A DNA stretch of 64,000 nt from Nocardia harenae NBRC 108248 (GTDB taxonomy: Bacteria > Actinomycetota > Actinomycetes > Mycobacteriales > Mycobacteriaceae), in the NCBI RefSeq assembly GCF_001612885.1, contig NZ_BDBH01000004.1, positions 496,001-560,000 on the forward strand, written 5' to 3'. Both the position numbers and the translations under genes were made by a program. The notes under the pieces are model-generated. The model had not been told where the DNA came from and did no database searches. It worked only from the letters and a program-made list of their open reading frames with translations. This document shows, piece after piece, positions 49,631-58,132 of this stretch (within the stretch, counting starts at the first letter, position 1; each line of letters begins with the position of its first letter).

Positions 49631-51334
49631 ATGGCCGAGTACGATCTGGTGATCCGTGGCGGTTCGGTGGTCGACGGCAACGGCGGGCCCCCGCGCACCG
49701 CGGACGTCGCCGTCGTGGGGGATCGCATCGCCGAGGTCGGCCGCGTCGACGGCACCGGGAAACGGGAGATCCAGGCCGACGGCGCGGTCGTGGCACCGGG
49801 CTTCGTCGACATCCACACCCACTACGACGGGCAGGCGACCTGGGATTCGCGGCTGCAGCCCTCGTCGTGGCACGGCGTGACGACGGTCGTCGCGGGGAAC
49901 TGCGGGGTCGGGTTCGCCCCGGCCAAGCCCGAGCACCACGACCGCCTGATCGATCTCATGGAGGGCGTGGAGGACATCCCCGGCATCGCTCTGCACGAGG
50001 GCCTCTCGTGGGATTGGCTGACCTTCCCCGAGTACATGGACCTGCTGGAGAAGCGGTCGTTCGATATCGACCTGGCGGTCCAGGTGCCGCACGCTGCGCT
50101 GCGCGTGCACGCGATGGGGGACCGGGCGGCCGCGCGCGAGGAGGCCACGCCCGAGGAGATCGCGCTGATGGCCAAGATCGCCGCCGAGGCGGTACAGGCC
50201 GGAGCGCTCGGCTTCTCCACGTCGCGGACCCTGAACCACAAGAGCGTCGACGGTCAGCTGACGCCCTCCTACGGCTCCGGGGCCGACGAACTCGTGGCGA
50301 TCGCCCGGGCCGTCGGGCAGACCGGCACCGGGGTGTTGCAGTTCGTGAGCGACTTCCCCGAGCCGGAGCAGGAATTCCAGCTCATCCGCGAGATGGTGAC
50401 GGCGTCGGGCCGCCCGCTCTCCTACTCGCTGCTGCAGTTCCCGTTCGACACCGACAAGCACAAGACGCTGCTGGCCCTGACCGACGAGGCGCAGCGCGCG
50501 GGGATGCCGATCCAGGCCCAGGTCGCGGTGCGCGGCGTCGGGCTGCTGATCGGGCTGGAGAACACGCTCAACCCGTTCATGCTGAACTCGGTGTGGCAGC
50601 AGCTGGCCGACCTGCGCCCGGCCGAGCAGGCCGCGCGCATGCGCGATCCCGAACTGCGCAGTGCGATCCTGTCCGCCCAGACCCTGGAGAAGGAGCGGGG
50701 TCGCCTCGGCGGCGCACTGATCCACAAGTACGAGCTGATGTACGAACTCGGCGATCCGCCGAACTACGAGCCGTCGCCCGAGGATTCGATCGCCGCCCGC
50801 GCCGCGCGGGAAGGCCGCGAACCGGTCGAGCTGGCCTACGACATCATCGCCCGCGGCGACATGCTGAACGTGATGAGCGCCAACTACAGGTTCGGCAACC
50901 TCGACGATGTCTACGACATGCTGCGGCACCCCTACGCGCTGCCGGGGCTGTCCGACGGCGGTGCGCACGTCGGCACGATCTGCGACGGCAGCTTCCCGAC
51001 CACGCTGCTGACCCACTGGGTGCGGGATCGCGACGGCGCCCGGCTGGAGCTGCCGTACGTCATCCAGCGGCAGGCCAGGGATACCGCGCGGGCGGTCGGG
51101 CTCACCGACCGGGGCGTGCTCGCCCCCGGCCTCCGGGCCGACCTGAACGTGATCGACATCGAGAATCTGCGCCTGCACCGCCCCGAGGTGCGCTTCGACC
51201 TGCCCGCGGGCGGCAAGCGGCTGCTGCAGCGGGTCGACGGCTACCTGCACACCGTGGTCGCGGGCCAGGAGACCTACACCGACGGCGCCGAGACCGACGC
51301 GCTGCCGGGCAAGCTGGTCCGCGGCGCGCGGTAG
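49631..51334 (+). CDS. Amidohydrolase, N-acyl-D-amino-acid deacylase type
   Basis: A 567-aa metal-dependent hydrolase. The metal motif H62-x-H64 is in APGFVDIHTHYDGQ. The substrate-side GNCGVGFAP is near residue 98, the metal Asp lies in LSDGGAHVGTICDG near 445, and the C-terminal beta domain has PGLRADLNVID. D-aminoacylases open N-acyl amino acids, but many actinobacterial relatives have unknown amide or cyclic substrates. ATG at 49631 follows GTGAGGAGCTTC. It stands alone between two terminators or hairpins. Confidence 0.9.
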   Translation: MAEYDLVIRGGSVVDGNGGPPRTADVAVVGDRIAEVGRVDGTGKREIQADGAVVAPGFVDIHTHYDGQATWDSRLQPSSWHGVTTVVAGNCGVGFAPAKPEHHDRLIDLMEGVEDIPGIALHEGLSWDWLTFPEYMDLLEKRSFDIDLAVQVPHAALRVHAMGDRAAAREEATPEEIALMAKIAAEAVQAGALGFSTSRTLNHKSVDGQLTPSYGSGADELVAIARAVGQTGTGVLQFVSDFPEPEQEFQLIREMVTASGRPLSYSLLQFPFDTDKHKTLLALTDEAQRAGMPIQAQVAVRGVGLLIGLENTLNPFMLNSVWQQLADLRPAEQAARMRDPELRSAILSAQTLEKERGRLGGALIHKYELMYELGDPPNYEPSPEDSIAARAAREGREPVELAYDIIARGDMLNVMSANYRFGNLDDVYDMLRHPYALPGLSDGGAHVGTICDGSFPTTLLTHWVRDRDGARLELPYVIQRQARDTARAVGLTDRGVLAPGLRADLNVIDIENLRLHRPEVRFDLPAGGKRLLQRVDGYLHTVVAGQETYTDGAETDALPGKLVRGAR

Positions 51335-51342
51335 CGCCCGCC

Positions 51343-51386
51343 GAAACCCCGGTGCGCACCGGCTACCCGGTGCGCACCGGGGTTTC
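51343..51386. terminator. Very strong terminator hairpin
   Basis: A perfect 20-bp stem (GAAACCCCGGTGCGCACCGG at 51343-51362, complement at 51367-51386) with loop CTAC lies nine bases past the amidohydrolase stop. Confidence 0.85.
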
Positions 51387-51410
51387 GCGGTTTGCCCCGG
51401 AGCCGGGAGG

Positions 51411-51605
51411 TCAGCGCGGACCGGCCCCACCGGACGCGTGCGGCCCGCGTGGCTCGTCCTGCCACCCGCACGGCAGGGCGCAGCCGACGCGCACCTCCAC
51501 GTCGGTCCGCCCATCGGGCAGATCGCGTTCGACGGCGACGGCCTGGGCGGCGTATCCGCACGCCGGGCAGCTCTCGAAGAAGTCGAGGATCTCGCGCACG
51601 CGCAT
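51411..51605 (-). CDS. Small zinc-ribbon-like hypothetical protein
   Basis: A 64-aa protein from ATG 51605. Cys13, Cys16 (ESCPACGY) and Cys42, Cys46 (GCALPCGW) bracket a beta-rich stretch (AVAVERDLPDGRTDVEVRV), as in a single zinc ribbon. No clear ribosome site is seen and the reading frame extends further upstream with Arg-rich sequence, so start and even reality are uncertain. I do not recognise the family. It lies between the terminator and the aldehyde dehydrogenase gene. Confidence 0.45.
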   Translation of the reverse strand: MRVREILDFFESCPACGYAAQAVAVERDLPDGRTDVEVRVGCALPCGWQDEPRGPHASGGAGPR

Positions 51606-51821
51606 CGCGACAACGGTGGCGGTGAAGGCCGTGATCCGAGCAGGCCGGACCGGCCGGCTGCGCGGTGCGCCGCGCCGGGGGGCATCGGCCGGATCGCCCC
51701 CGCGGCGGCTCTGGTCGAGACCGGGCACAGGTCGCAGGCGCCGGCTCGGGTTCATCTCGCTGATCCGCTCGGTTCGGGGCCGCGCAGGGGCCGTGCGCCG
51801 GCCCCTGCGTTCATCGGAGGG

Positions 51822-53276
51822 TCACACCGCTCGCACGGCGCACGTCTTGGTTCGCGTGTAGAAGTGCAAGGCTTCGAGCCCCTGTTCCTTGAACGACGAT
51901 CCCGAGAGCTTGAAGCCGCCGAACGGATGATGCACGTCCCAGCCGGAGGTCGGGAGATTGACCGCGGCCTGGCCGGTCTCGATGTCCCGGAGGAAGCTGT
52001 GGGTTGCCGCCAGGCTGGTGGTGAACAGGGCAGCCGAGAGGCCGTACTCCGAGGCGTTCGCCAGGTCGATCGCCTCGTCCAGGCTGTCGACCCGCAGCAC
52101 GGCGATCACCGGCCCGAACACCTCGTCGCGCCAGATCTTCATGTCGGCGGTGACATCGTCCACGACCGTGGGCAGGACATAGCAGCCCTTGGCGAGCACG
52201 TCGCCGTCGCCCTGGGTACCGCCGACCCGGATGGCGGCGCCCTCGTCCCGCGCGCGGTCGATATGCGCCAGGACCTCGGACTGATGTCCCTTGCTGACCA
52301 GCGGCCCCAGCGCCACGCCGGGTTCGAGGCTCGGCCCGGCGGTGATCGCACCGGCCAATTCCACCAAGCGCGCGACGAACTGGTCCGCGACCCGCGATTC
52401 GACCAGGACGCGGCTGGTGGCGGTGCACCGCTGCCCACCCTGCCCGAACCCGGCCGCGGCGATCGTCTGCGCGGCCAGCTCCAGATCGGCGTCCGCCAGC
52501 ACGATGGCGGCGTTCTTCCCGCCCATTTCGCACTGGATGCGCTGATTGCGGCCCGCGACACTGCGCTGCAGATCCAGCCCCACCTCTGTCGATCCCGTGA
52601 AGGTGATGGCGTCGATCTCCGGCGCGTCCACCAGCAACGCGGCGATATCGCGGGCCCGGCCGGTGACGGTCGTGATGACCTCCGGCGGGAGCCCGGCGTC
52701 GAGCAGCGCGCGGGTCAGCTCGAGGGCGATCACCGGGGTGTCGCTGGCGGGTTTCAAGACCACAGCGTTGCCGGCCGCCAGCGCGGGCGCCAGCTTGCGG
52801 GCGGGAGTGAGCAGCGGATCGTTCCACGGCGTGATGGCGAGCACGACACCGACCGGAACGTGCTGGACCGTCGTGATCGTGGCGGGGCGCGCGTCGTGAA
52901 TCAGGTCGCCGTAGGGCAGCCGTGCCATGCCGCCGTAGAACTCGAAGAACTCGGCGGCCTTGCCCACCTCGCCGGTGGCCTCCGCCAGTGTCTTGCCGTT
53001 CTCCCGCGCCAGCAGCTCGGCGAGCGCCGGCTGCCGCTCTCGCAGAATGGCCGCGGCGCGGTACAGCACCTGGCCGCGGGCGAGCGCGTTGGTCGCCCCC
53101 CAGATCTTGGCGCCCCGCCGTGCCGTCGTCATGCCCGCGCGGATGGTCTCCGGGGCCAGCGCGGGCACGCGGGCGATGATGTCGGACCAGTCCGACGGAT
53201 TGCGGACATCGACGTGGTCGGCCGCGTCCTGCCACCGGCCGTCGATATGCGATTGATGGACAACCGGTTCACTCAT
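51822..53276 (-). CDS. Aldehyde dehydrogenase, possibly ketoglutarate-semialdehyde type
   Basis: A 484-aa aldehyde dehydrogenase. ITPWNDPLLTPARKL is near residue 148, the Glu in CEMGGKNAAIVLADADLE near 248, and the Cys near 283 in GQGGQRCTATSR. The GQ(K/R)CTATSR form is common in alpha-ketoglutarate-semialdehyde dehydrogenases. It starts by ATGA overlap with the upstream iron-type alcohol dehydrogenase, so alcohol to aldehyde to acid conversion by the pair is likely. The bases 51606-51821 upstream of its end hold no gene I can support. Confidence 0.9.
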   Translation of the reverse strand: MSEPVVHQSHIDGRWQDAADHVDVRNPSDWSDIIARVPALAPETIRAGMTTARRGAKIWGATNALARGQVLYRAAAILRERQPALAELLARENGKTLAEATGEVGKAAEFFEFYGGMARLPYGDLIHDARPATITTVQHVPVGVVLAITPWNDPLLTPARKLAPALAAGNAVVLKPASDTPVIALELTRALLDAGLPPEVITTVTGRARDIAALLVDAPEIDAITFTGSTEVGLDLQRSVAGRNQRIQCEMGGKNAAIVLADADLELAAQTIAAAGFGQGGQRCTATSRVLVESRVADQFVARLVELAGAITAGPSLEPGVALGPLVSKGHQSEVLAHIDRARDEGAAIRVGGTQGDGDVLAKGCYVLPTVVDDVTADMKIWRDEVFGPVIAVLRVDSLDEAIDLANASEYGLSAALFTTSLAATHSFLRDIETGQAAVNLPTSGWDVHHPFGGFKLSGSSFKEQGLEALHFYTRTKTCAVRAV

Positions 53277-54451
53277 GCGGGAACTCCCATCGCGGTCCAG
53301 GCGCCGGCCAGATCGCCGGTCCGGAGATGACTGAAGAGAAGGGCGAGGCGCTCGGGCTCGAGCGCCACCGGGTTGGTGGGGCGAGGATAGTCACGGGCCA
53401 CCGCGGGCCCGAGCGTGCTCGACTCGTCCTCGGCCCCGAACCCGGTCAGGTCGGTCGGGATACCGACCGCGGCGGTCAGCCGCTGAACGTCCTCGGCCAG
53501 TTCACGCAGTGTGGCATCGGGCCGATCGAGGACCAGCCGGGCGATGTCATCGGCCTCCTCGGCAGGCATCAACTGGTTGTAGGCCAGGGCGAAGGGCAGC
53601 GCGAGGGCGCATCCGACCCCGTGCGCGAGGTGGTGCCGCGCGGCCAGGATGTAGCTCATCGAGTGCCCGAGGGTGACGCCCGCGTTCAGCGAGACGCCGG
53701 CCAGGAACGAGGCGTAGAGCAGGTCCGAACGCGCCTCCCGGTCGCCGTCGAAGGCGCGGGGGAGCTGCGCGAAGATCCGGCGCGCCGCTTCGCCGGAGAA
53801 GTGCCACGTCAACTCGTTCGAGGTGGTCGACATCATCGACTCGATCGCATGGGACAGCGCGTCCAGGGCGGTCGCGGCGAGCACGGCAGGCGGCAGATCG
53901 GCCACCAGATCGGCGTCGAGCACCGCGATGTCCGGGACGAACTGCGCCGAGAGGACGGCGCGTTTGGCACCGTCGACGGCGAACATCGCGACCTTCGTCG
54001 CCTCCGCGCCGGTGCCGGTCGTGGTCGGAATCATGACCAGCGCGGGCAGGTTCGCCAGGAACGGGACGGGCCCCTTCAGCTCCCGCAGCGAAGCGCCGGA
54101 GACGGTCTGGTAGCTGACCAATTTGGCCGTATCGAGCGCGCTGCCCCCGCCCATGCCGATCACGGCTACCGCCTGCACGGCCGCGGCCGAAGCGGCCGCC
54201 TCCTGGACCATGTCCAGGTTGGGTTCGCCGACGATGCCGGAGAACACCCGGGTCTCGAACCCGGCCTCGTGCAGGCCCGCGATCAACGCGCTGGTCATGC
54301 CCGATTCGTGCACGAAGCGGTCGGCCACGATGAAGACCGAGCCGGAGCGCACGCCCTGGGCGGACAGCAGGGCTCCGACCTCGGCGCTCGCCCCCGCCCG
54401 GCGCACCACCTTGCGGGGAAAGAGAAACTCGGCAATGTCGGCGGAAGCCAC
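53273..54451 (-). CDS. Iron-containing (group III) alcohol dehydrogenase
   Basis: A 392-aa dehydroquinate-synthase-like dehydrogenase. GMGGGSALDTAK near residue 98 binds the cofactor. PTTTGTGAEATKVAMF is near 142, and the metal ligands are in DALSHAIES (near 200), TLGHSMSY (near 262) and HHLAHGVGCA (near 275). Relatives oxidise 4-hydroxybutyrate, 1,3-propanediol or act as maleylacetate reductases or hydroxyacid-oxoacid transhydrogenases. It faces a LacI-type operator at 54493 and is coupled to the aldehyde dehydrogenase. Confidence 0.9.
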   Translation of the reverse strand: MASADIAEFLFPRKVVRRAGASAEVGALLSAQGVRSGSVFIVADRFVHESGMTSALIAGLHEAGFETRVFSGIVGEPNLDMVQEAAASAAAVQAVAVIGMGGGSALDTAKLVSYQTVSGASLRELKGPVPFLANLPALVMIPTTTGTGAEATKVAMFAVDGAKRAVLSAQFVPDIAVLDADLVADLPPAVLAATALDALSHAIESMMSTTSNELTWHFSGEAARRIFAQLPRAFDGDREARSDLLYASFLAGVSLNAGVTLGHSMSYILAARHHLAHGVGCALALPFALAYNQLMPAEEADDIARLVLDRPDATLRELAEDVQRLTAAVGIPTDLTGFGAEDESSTLGPAVARDYPRPTNPVALEPERLALLFSHLRTGDLAGAWTAMGVPA

Positions 54452-54492
54452 AGCCGATCGCCTCCTCGTCTATCATTCACGACTGCGTACGG

Positions 54493-54508
54493 ATGACTAC
54501 GTAACCAT
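54493..54508. promoter_or_regulatory. LacI-type operator (motif C), site 1
   Basis: ATGACTACGTAACCAT is a 16-bp palindrome of the form ATG-N2-TACGTA-N2-CAT with the central CG typical of LacI-family operators. It lies between the divergent alcohol dehydrogenase and SDR genes. Fifteen of its bases recur exactly at 55771-55785. Confidence 0.75.
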
Positions 54509-54561
54509 ATACAGGTGACAGACATCACGGCAACGGCCCCTTCGAAACGAGGTACCAGTCC

Positions 54562-55302
54562 ATGGCAACCCGGACCGCACTGATCACCGGCGCCTCCCGA
54601 GGCATCGGCCTCGCCATCGCCGAGCGGCTCCTGGCCGACGGTTTCGACATCACGATCTCGGCCCGCGACCCGGAGAAGCTCGCGGCGGTGGCCGAGCGCC
54701 TGCGCGAGCGCAGCGGACGCCGGGTCGTCGCGCTGGCAGGCGAACTCGGCGATCCGAGCGCTGTCGAAGCCGTCACGCAGGCCCATCACGAGGCCTACGG
54801 GGCGATGTCGGCGCTCGTCCTGAACGCGGGCGTCGGCACCCTCGGCAGCATCGGCGAGATCCCCATGAACCGCTTCCAGAAGGTCGTCGACCTCAATCTC
54901 CGAGCGCCGCTGCACTACCTCCAGCAATCGCTCCCCCTGCTGCGGAAGGGTGCCGAGGCCGACGAGGTGCACGGCGCCAAGGTCGTCGCGCTCGCCTCCA
55001 TCACCGGCGTGTTCGCCGAGCCGCAGCTCGGAATCTACGGCGCCACCAAGGCCGCGCTGAGCCTGCTGATCGACACCTTGAACATCGAGCAATCGGCCTC
55101 CGGCATCACCGGGACCTCCATCGCGCCCGCCTACGTCGACACCGACATGGCGGCCTGGAAACACGGCGAGCTCGCGCCCGAGTCGATGATCCCCACCAGC
55201 GACGTCGCCGAGCTCGTCGGCGCCCTCGTCGCCATGAACCGGCGCACGCTGATCGGGCAGGTGGTGATGGCCCGGTCGGGCAGCGACGGCCGCCGGGCAT
55301 GA
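54562..55302 (+). CDS. SDR-family oxidoreductase
   Basis: A 246-aa SDR with TGASRGIG at residues 9-16, LNAGVGTLG near 90, Ser in ALASITGVF, YGATK near 160 and the C-terminal GQVVMARSG. ATG at 54562 is preceded by GAGGTACCAGTCC. Its stop overlaps an ATG (55299) as ATGA; I start the next gene later. Probably controlled by motif C together with the divergent dehydrogenases. Confidence 0.9.
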   Translation: MATRTALITGASRGIGLAIAERLLADGFDITISARDPEKLAAVAERLRERSGRRVVALAGELGDPSAVEAVTQAHHEAYGAMSALVLNAGVGTLGSIGEIPMNRFQKVVDLNLRAPLHYLQQSLPLLRKGAEADEVHGAKVVALASITGVFAEPQLGIYGATKAALSLLIDTLNIEQSASGITGTSIAPAYVDTDMAAWKHGELAPESMIPTSDVAELVGALVAMNRRTLIGQVVMARSGSDGRRA

Positions 55303-55361
55303 CGATCCCGCGATCTGTCGCAGACGTTTCCCCCCAATCTCGGCGCATTCAGGAGCAGACG

Positions 55362-55754
55362 ATGACCGTGCAGGTGCCGATCCGCACGCACTACTACCAA
55401 TTCGATCAGCAGGGCGTGGCCTTCAACATGTGGTACATGGCCTTCATCGAGGAAGCCCGCAATGGATTCCTCGCGGCGCAGGGCTATTCGTTGGAGACGT
55501 TGCTCGGCGCCGGATTCGACATCCAGGTCGTGCACACCAGGATCGATTGGACGTCCGCGCTGCGCTACGGTGACCCGCTCGTGGTCGAGGTCATGCCGGG
55601 GAACGTGGGGACGACGAGCCTCGGTCTCGACTACCGGTTCCTGGTCGCGGGGGAGGTGCGCGCCACGGCGGCGGGCGTGTACGTCATCGTCGACGCGGCG
55701 CTCCAGGGCAAGGCGGCACTACCGGACGGGCTCAGGGCCGCCCTCACCGCCTGA
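55362..55754 (+). CDS. Hot-dog-fold acyl-CoA thioesterase (4HBT family)
   Basis: A 130-aa thioesterase. FDQQGVAFNMWYMAFIEEAR near residues 14-33 is the 4-hydroxybenzoyl-CoA thioesterase signature, with the catalytic Asp at DQQG. RIDWTSALRYGDPLVVEV follows. It frees an acid from its CoA ester. ATG at 55362 has AGGAG seven bases upstream; an in-frame ATG at 55299 would overlap the SDR stop. Confidence 0.9.
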   Translation: MTVQVPIRTHYYQFDQQGVAFNMWYMAFIEEARNGFLAAQGYSLETLLGAGFDIQVVHTRIDWTSALRYGDPLVVEVMPGNVGTTSLGLDYRFLVAGEVRATAAGVYVIVDAALQGKAALPDGLRAALTA

Positions 55755-55770
55755 CGGCGCTGCCCTACAG

Positions 55771-55785
55771 TGGTTACGTAGTCAT
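55771..55785. promoter_or_regulatory. LacI-type operator (motif C), site 2
   Basis: TGGTTACGTAGTCAT is the reverse complement of 15 of the 16 bases of site 1. It lies 17 bases after the thioesterase stop and about 50 bases before the LhgO-like gene, so it probably controls that gene and lacI downstream. Confidence 0.75.
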
Positions 55786-55833
55786 AGCGCCTGGTACCAC
55801 TGTGGTTCCGGCTCGGAGCAAGGAGGGTTTCGG

Positions 55834-57030
55834 TTGACCAAGTTCGATGTCGTGGTCGTCGGTGCCGGGATCGTCGGGTTGGCCGTCGCACGCGAGGTGC
55901 TGATCCGGCGCCCGGCAGCGACCATCGCCGTCGTGGAGAAGGAGCCGAGAGTCGCGGTCCACCAGACCGGTCACAACTCGGGCGTGGTGCACGGCGGCAT
56001 CTACTACGAGCCGGGTTCGCTGAAGGCGCGGTTGTGCGTCGAGGGCGCCGCCCTCATGTACGAGTTCGCCGAGCAGCACGCCATCCCCTTCGAGCGGTGC
56101 GGCAAGCTCATCGTCGCCGTGGACGCCGCGGAGCTCCCGCGCCTGGATGCGCTGGAGCAGCGAGGTCAGGCGAACCGGGTGCCGGGGCTGCGCCGGGTCG
56201 GCGCCGCCGAGATCCGCGACATCGAGCCGAACGCGACCGGCATCGCCGCGCTGCACGCGCCGAACACCGGCATCATCGACTACCCGGCGGTCGCGCGCGC
56301 GATCGAGGGCGAACTGCGAGCCGAGGGCGTGGAGTTCTTCTTCGACACGACGGTCACCGGCATCTCGGACGGCGTCTCGTGCACTGTCGGCACGGATGCC
56401 GGGCCCATCGTCGGTCAGCAGGTGATCGTGTGCGCCGGTCTCTGGTCCGACCGGCTGGCCAGGAGGTCGGGCGCCGACGCCAGCCCGCGCATCGTGCCGT
56501 TCCGCGGTGTCTACCTCGAACTCGCGGCGACGGCGGAGCCGGTGGTGCGCGGCATGGTCTACCCGGTACCGGACCCGACCCTGCCGTTCCTCGGGGTGCA
56601 CGTCACCAAGCACATCGACGGGCACGTAATGCTCGGCCCGACCGCGATGCTGGTTCCCTCCCGGGACGGCTACTTGTTCCGCACCATGCGCGGTCGCGAC
56701 ATCTGGGACACCGCGACGTGGCCGGGCACCTGGAAGATCGCGCGCAAATTCTGGCGCACCGGCATCGAGGAGATCCGGCTGGCCACGAGCAAGCGCGCCT
56801 ACGTCGCCGCTGCCGCGCGGTACGTGCCGTCGCTGACGATGGACAGCCTCGCGCGCGGATTCCACTCCGGTGTCCGCGCGCAGGCCGTGGATCGGGCAGG
56901 CACGCTCCTCGACGATTTCGCGATCTCCCGGTCCGGCGCCGTGGCCCACGTCAGGAACGCACCGTCGCCGGCGGCGACGTCGGCATTCAGCCTCGCCCGG
57001 GAATTGGTGGATCGCATCGAAGCGAACTGA
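55834..57030 (+). CDS. lhgO: FAD-dependent L-2-hydroxyglutarate oxidase/dehydrogenase-like protein
   Basis: A 398-aa DAO-superfamily flavoprotein. VVVGAGIVGLAVAREV (residues 7-22) binds FAD. HQTGHNSGVVHGGIYYEPGS near 48-66 is the LhgO hallmark, CGKLIVA is near 90, and VHVTKHIDGHVMLGP near 255. It would oxidise L-2-hydroxyglutarate or a related 2-hydroxy acid to the keto acid and pass electrons to the membrane quinones. TTG at 55834 has AAGGAGGG six bases upstream. It precedes lacI by 52 bases. Confidence 0.88.
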   Translation: MTKFDVVVVGAGIVGLAVAREVLIRRPAATIAVVEKEPRVAVHQTGHNSGVVHGGIYYEPGSLKARLCVEGAALMYEFAEQHAIPFERCGKLIVAVDAAELPRLDALEQRGQANRVPGLRRVGAAEIRDIEPNATGIAALHAPNTGIIDYPAVARAIEGELRAEGVEFFFDTTVTGISDGVSCTVGTDAGPIVGQQVIVCAGLWSDRLARRSGADASPRIVPFRGVYLELAATAEPVVRGMVYPVPDPTLPFLGVHVTKHIDGHVMLGPTAMLVPSRDGYLFRTMRGRDIWDTATWPGTWKIARKFWRTGIEEIRLATSKRAYVAAAARYVPSLTMDSLARGFHSGVRAQAVDRAGTLLDDFAISRSGAVAHVRNAPSPAATSAFSLARELVDRIEAN

Positions 57031-57081
57031 TCGGCACCGATACCGGGGAGGAGTCGCCGAAGCGTCGATCGTGAGGATGAG

Positions 57082-58095
57082 TTGAACCGTCACGAGGCAG
57101 ATCGAGTGCCAACGAGTAAAGACATCGCGCGCCTGGCAGGCGTGTCGCAGACGACGGTGTCGCGGGTCCTCCTGGGTAAACCGAACGTCAGGGAGGAGAC
57201 CCGGCAGAAGGTGCTCTCGGTTCTGGACGGCACCGGCTATGTGGCGAACGAGCAGGCCAGGGCGATGCGGACGCGGCGCACCGGCACGATCGGGGTGGTC
57301 ACCGGGCGGATCACCAACCCCTTCTACCCCGAGTTGATCGATGCGCTCGGCACCGCGATCACCGGGCGCGGGCTCCGCATGACGCTCTGGGCCTCCGACG
57401 CGGACTCCGGCGAGCGAGCGGCGATGGAGGCGATGCGCGGCCGTCTGGTCGACGGTGTCGTCTTCACCGCGGCGACGAAGGGGTCGCCGCCGCTGGCCGC
57501 GGCCCTGCGGGCGAATCTGCCCGCGGTCCTCATCATCCGAAGTCTGGACGGCGCGCGCTGCGATCAGATCACCAGCGACAATCTGACGGGTGGCGCGCTG
57601 GCCGCCGAGCACTTCCTGGCGCGGGGACGTCGCGATGTCGCGGTCATCGGCGGCGATGACGGTGTCAGTACCAGCCGGGAGCGGCGCGCGGGATTTCTCG
57701 ATCGGCTGCGCGAGGAGGGGGTCGAGGTACCGCCGGAGTACGTCATCGATACCGACTTCTCCCACGATTCCGCGAAATCCGCGGCGCGCGCCCTGTTCTC
57801 CGAAGCAGGCGGGCCACGCGCGCTCTTCTGCGTCAACGATGTCGTCGCCTTCGGTGTTCTCGACGCCGCCCGGGAACGCGGTGTCGCGATTCCCCGCGAT
57901 GCGGTGGTGATCGGCTACGACGACGTGAAGATGGCGTCGTGGGATCTGTTCGACCTCACCACCCTGTCGCAGCCGGTGGAGCAGATAGCCGAACTCGGCG
58001 TCGCGAAGCTGCTGAGCCGGCTCGACGATCCGACGCGGCCGTTCGAGCACCACCGATTCCAGCCCGAGTTGCGAATACGGGGATCCGCCCCCTGA
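57082..58095 (+). CDS. LacI-family transcriptional regulator
   Basis: A 337-aa LacI-type repressor. The HTH and hinge are TSKDIARLAGVSQTTVSRVL (residues 11-30), followed by the sugar-binding-fold effector domain (GTIGVVTGRITNPFYPEL, LFCVNDVVAFGVLDAARERG, VIGYDDVKMASW). Start TTG 57082 (GAGGATGAG upstream) or GTG 57106. It is co-oriented with lhgO and is the obvious binder of motif C. Confidence 0.9.
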   Translation: MNRHEADRVPTSKDIARLAGVSQTTVSRVLLGKPNVREETRQKVLSVLDGTGYVANEQARAMRTRRTGTIGVVTGRITNPFYPELIDALGTAITGRGLRMTLWASDADSGERAAMEAMRGRLVDGVVFTAATKGSPPLAAALRANLPAVLIIRSLDGARCDQITSDNLTGGALAAEHFLARGRRDVAVIGGDDGVSTSRERRAGFLDRLREEGVEVPPEYVIDTDFSHDSAKSAARALFSEAGGPRALFCVNDVVAFGVLDAARERGVAIPRDAVVIGYDDVKMASWDLFDLTTLSQPVEQIAELGVAKLLSRLDDPTRPFEHHRFQPELRIRGSAP

Positions 58096-58132
58096 TCCCG
58101 GTGACCGCCGAGCAGCGCGACGGCGGACGGAA

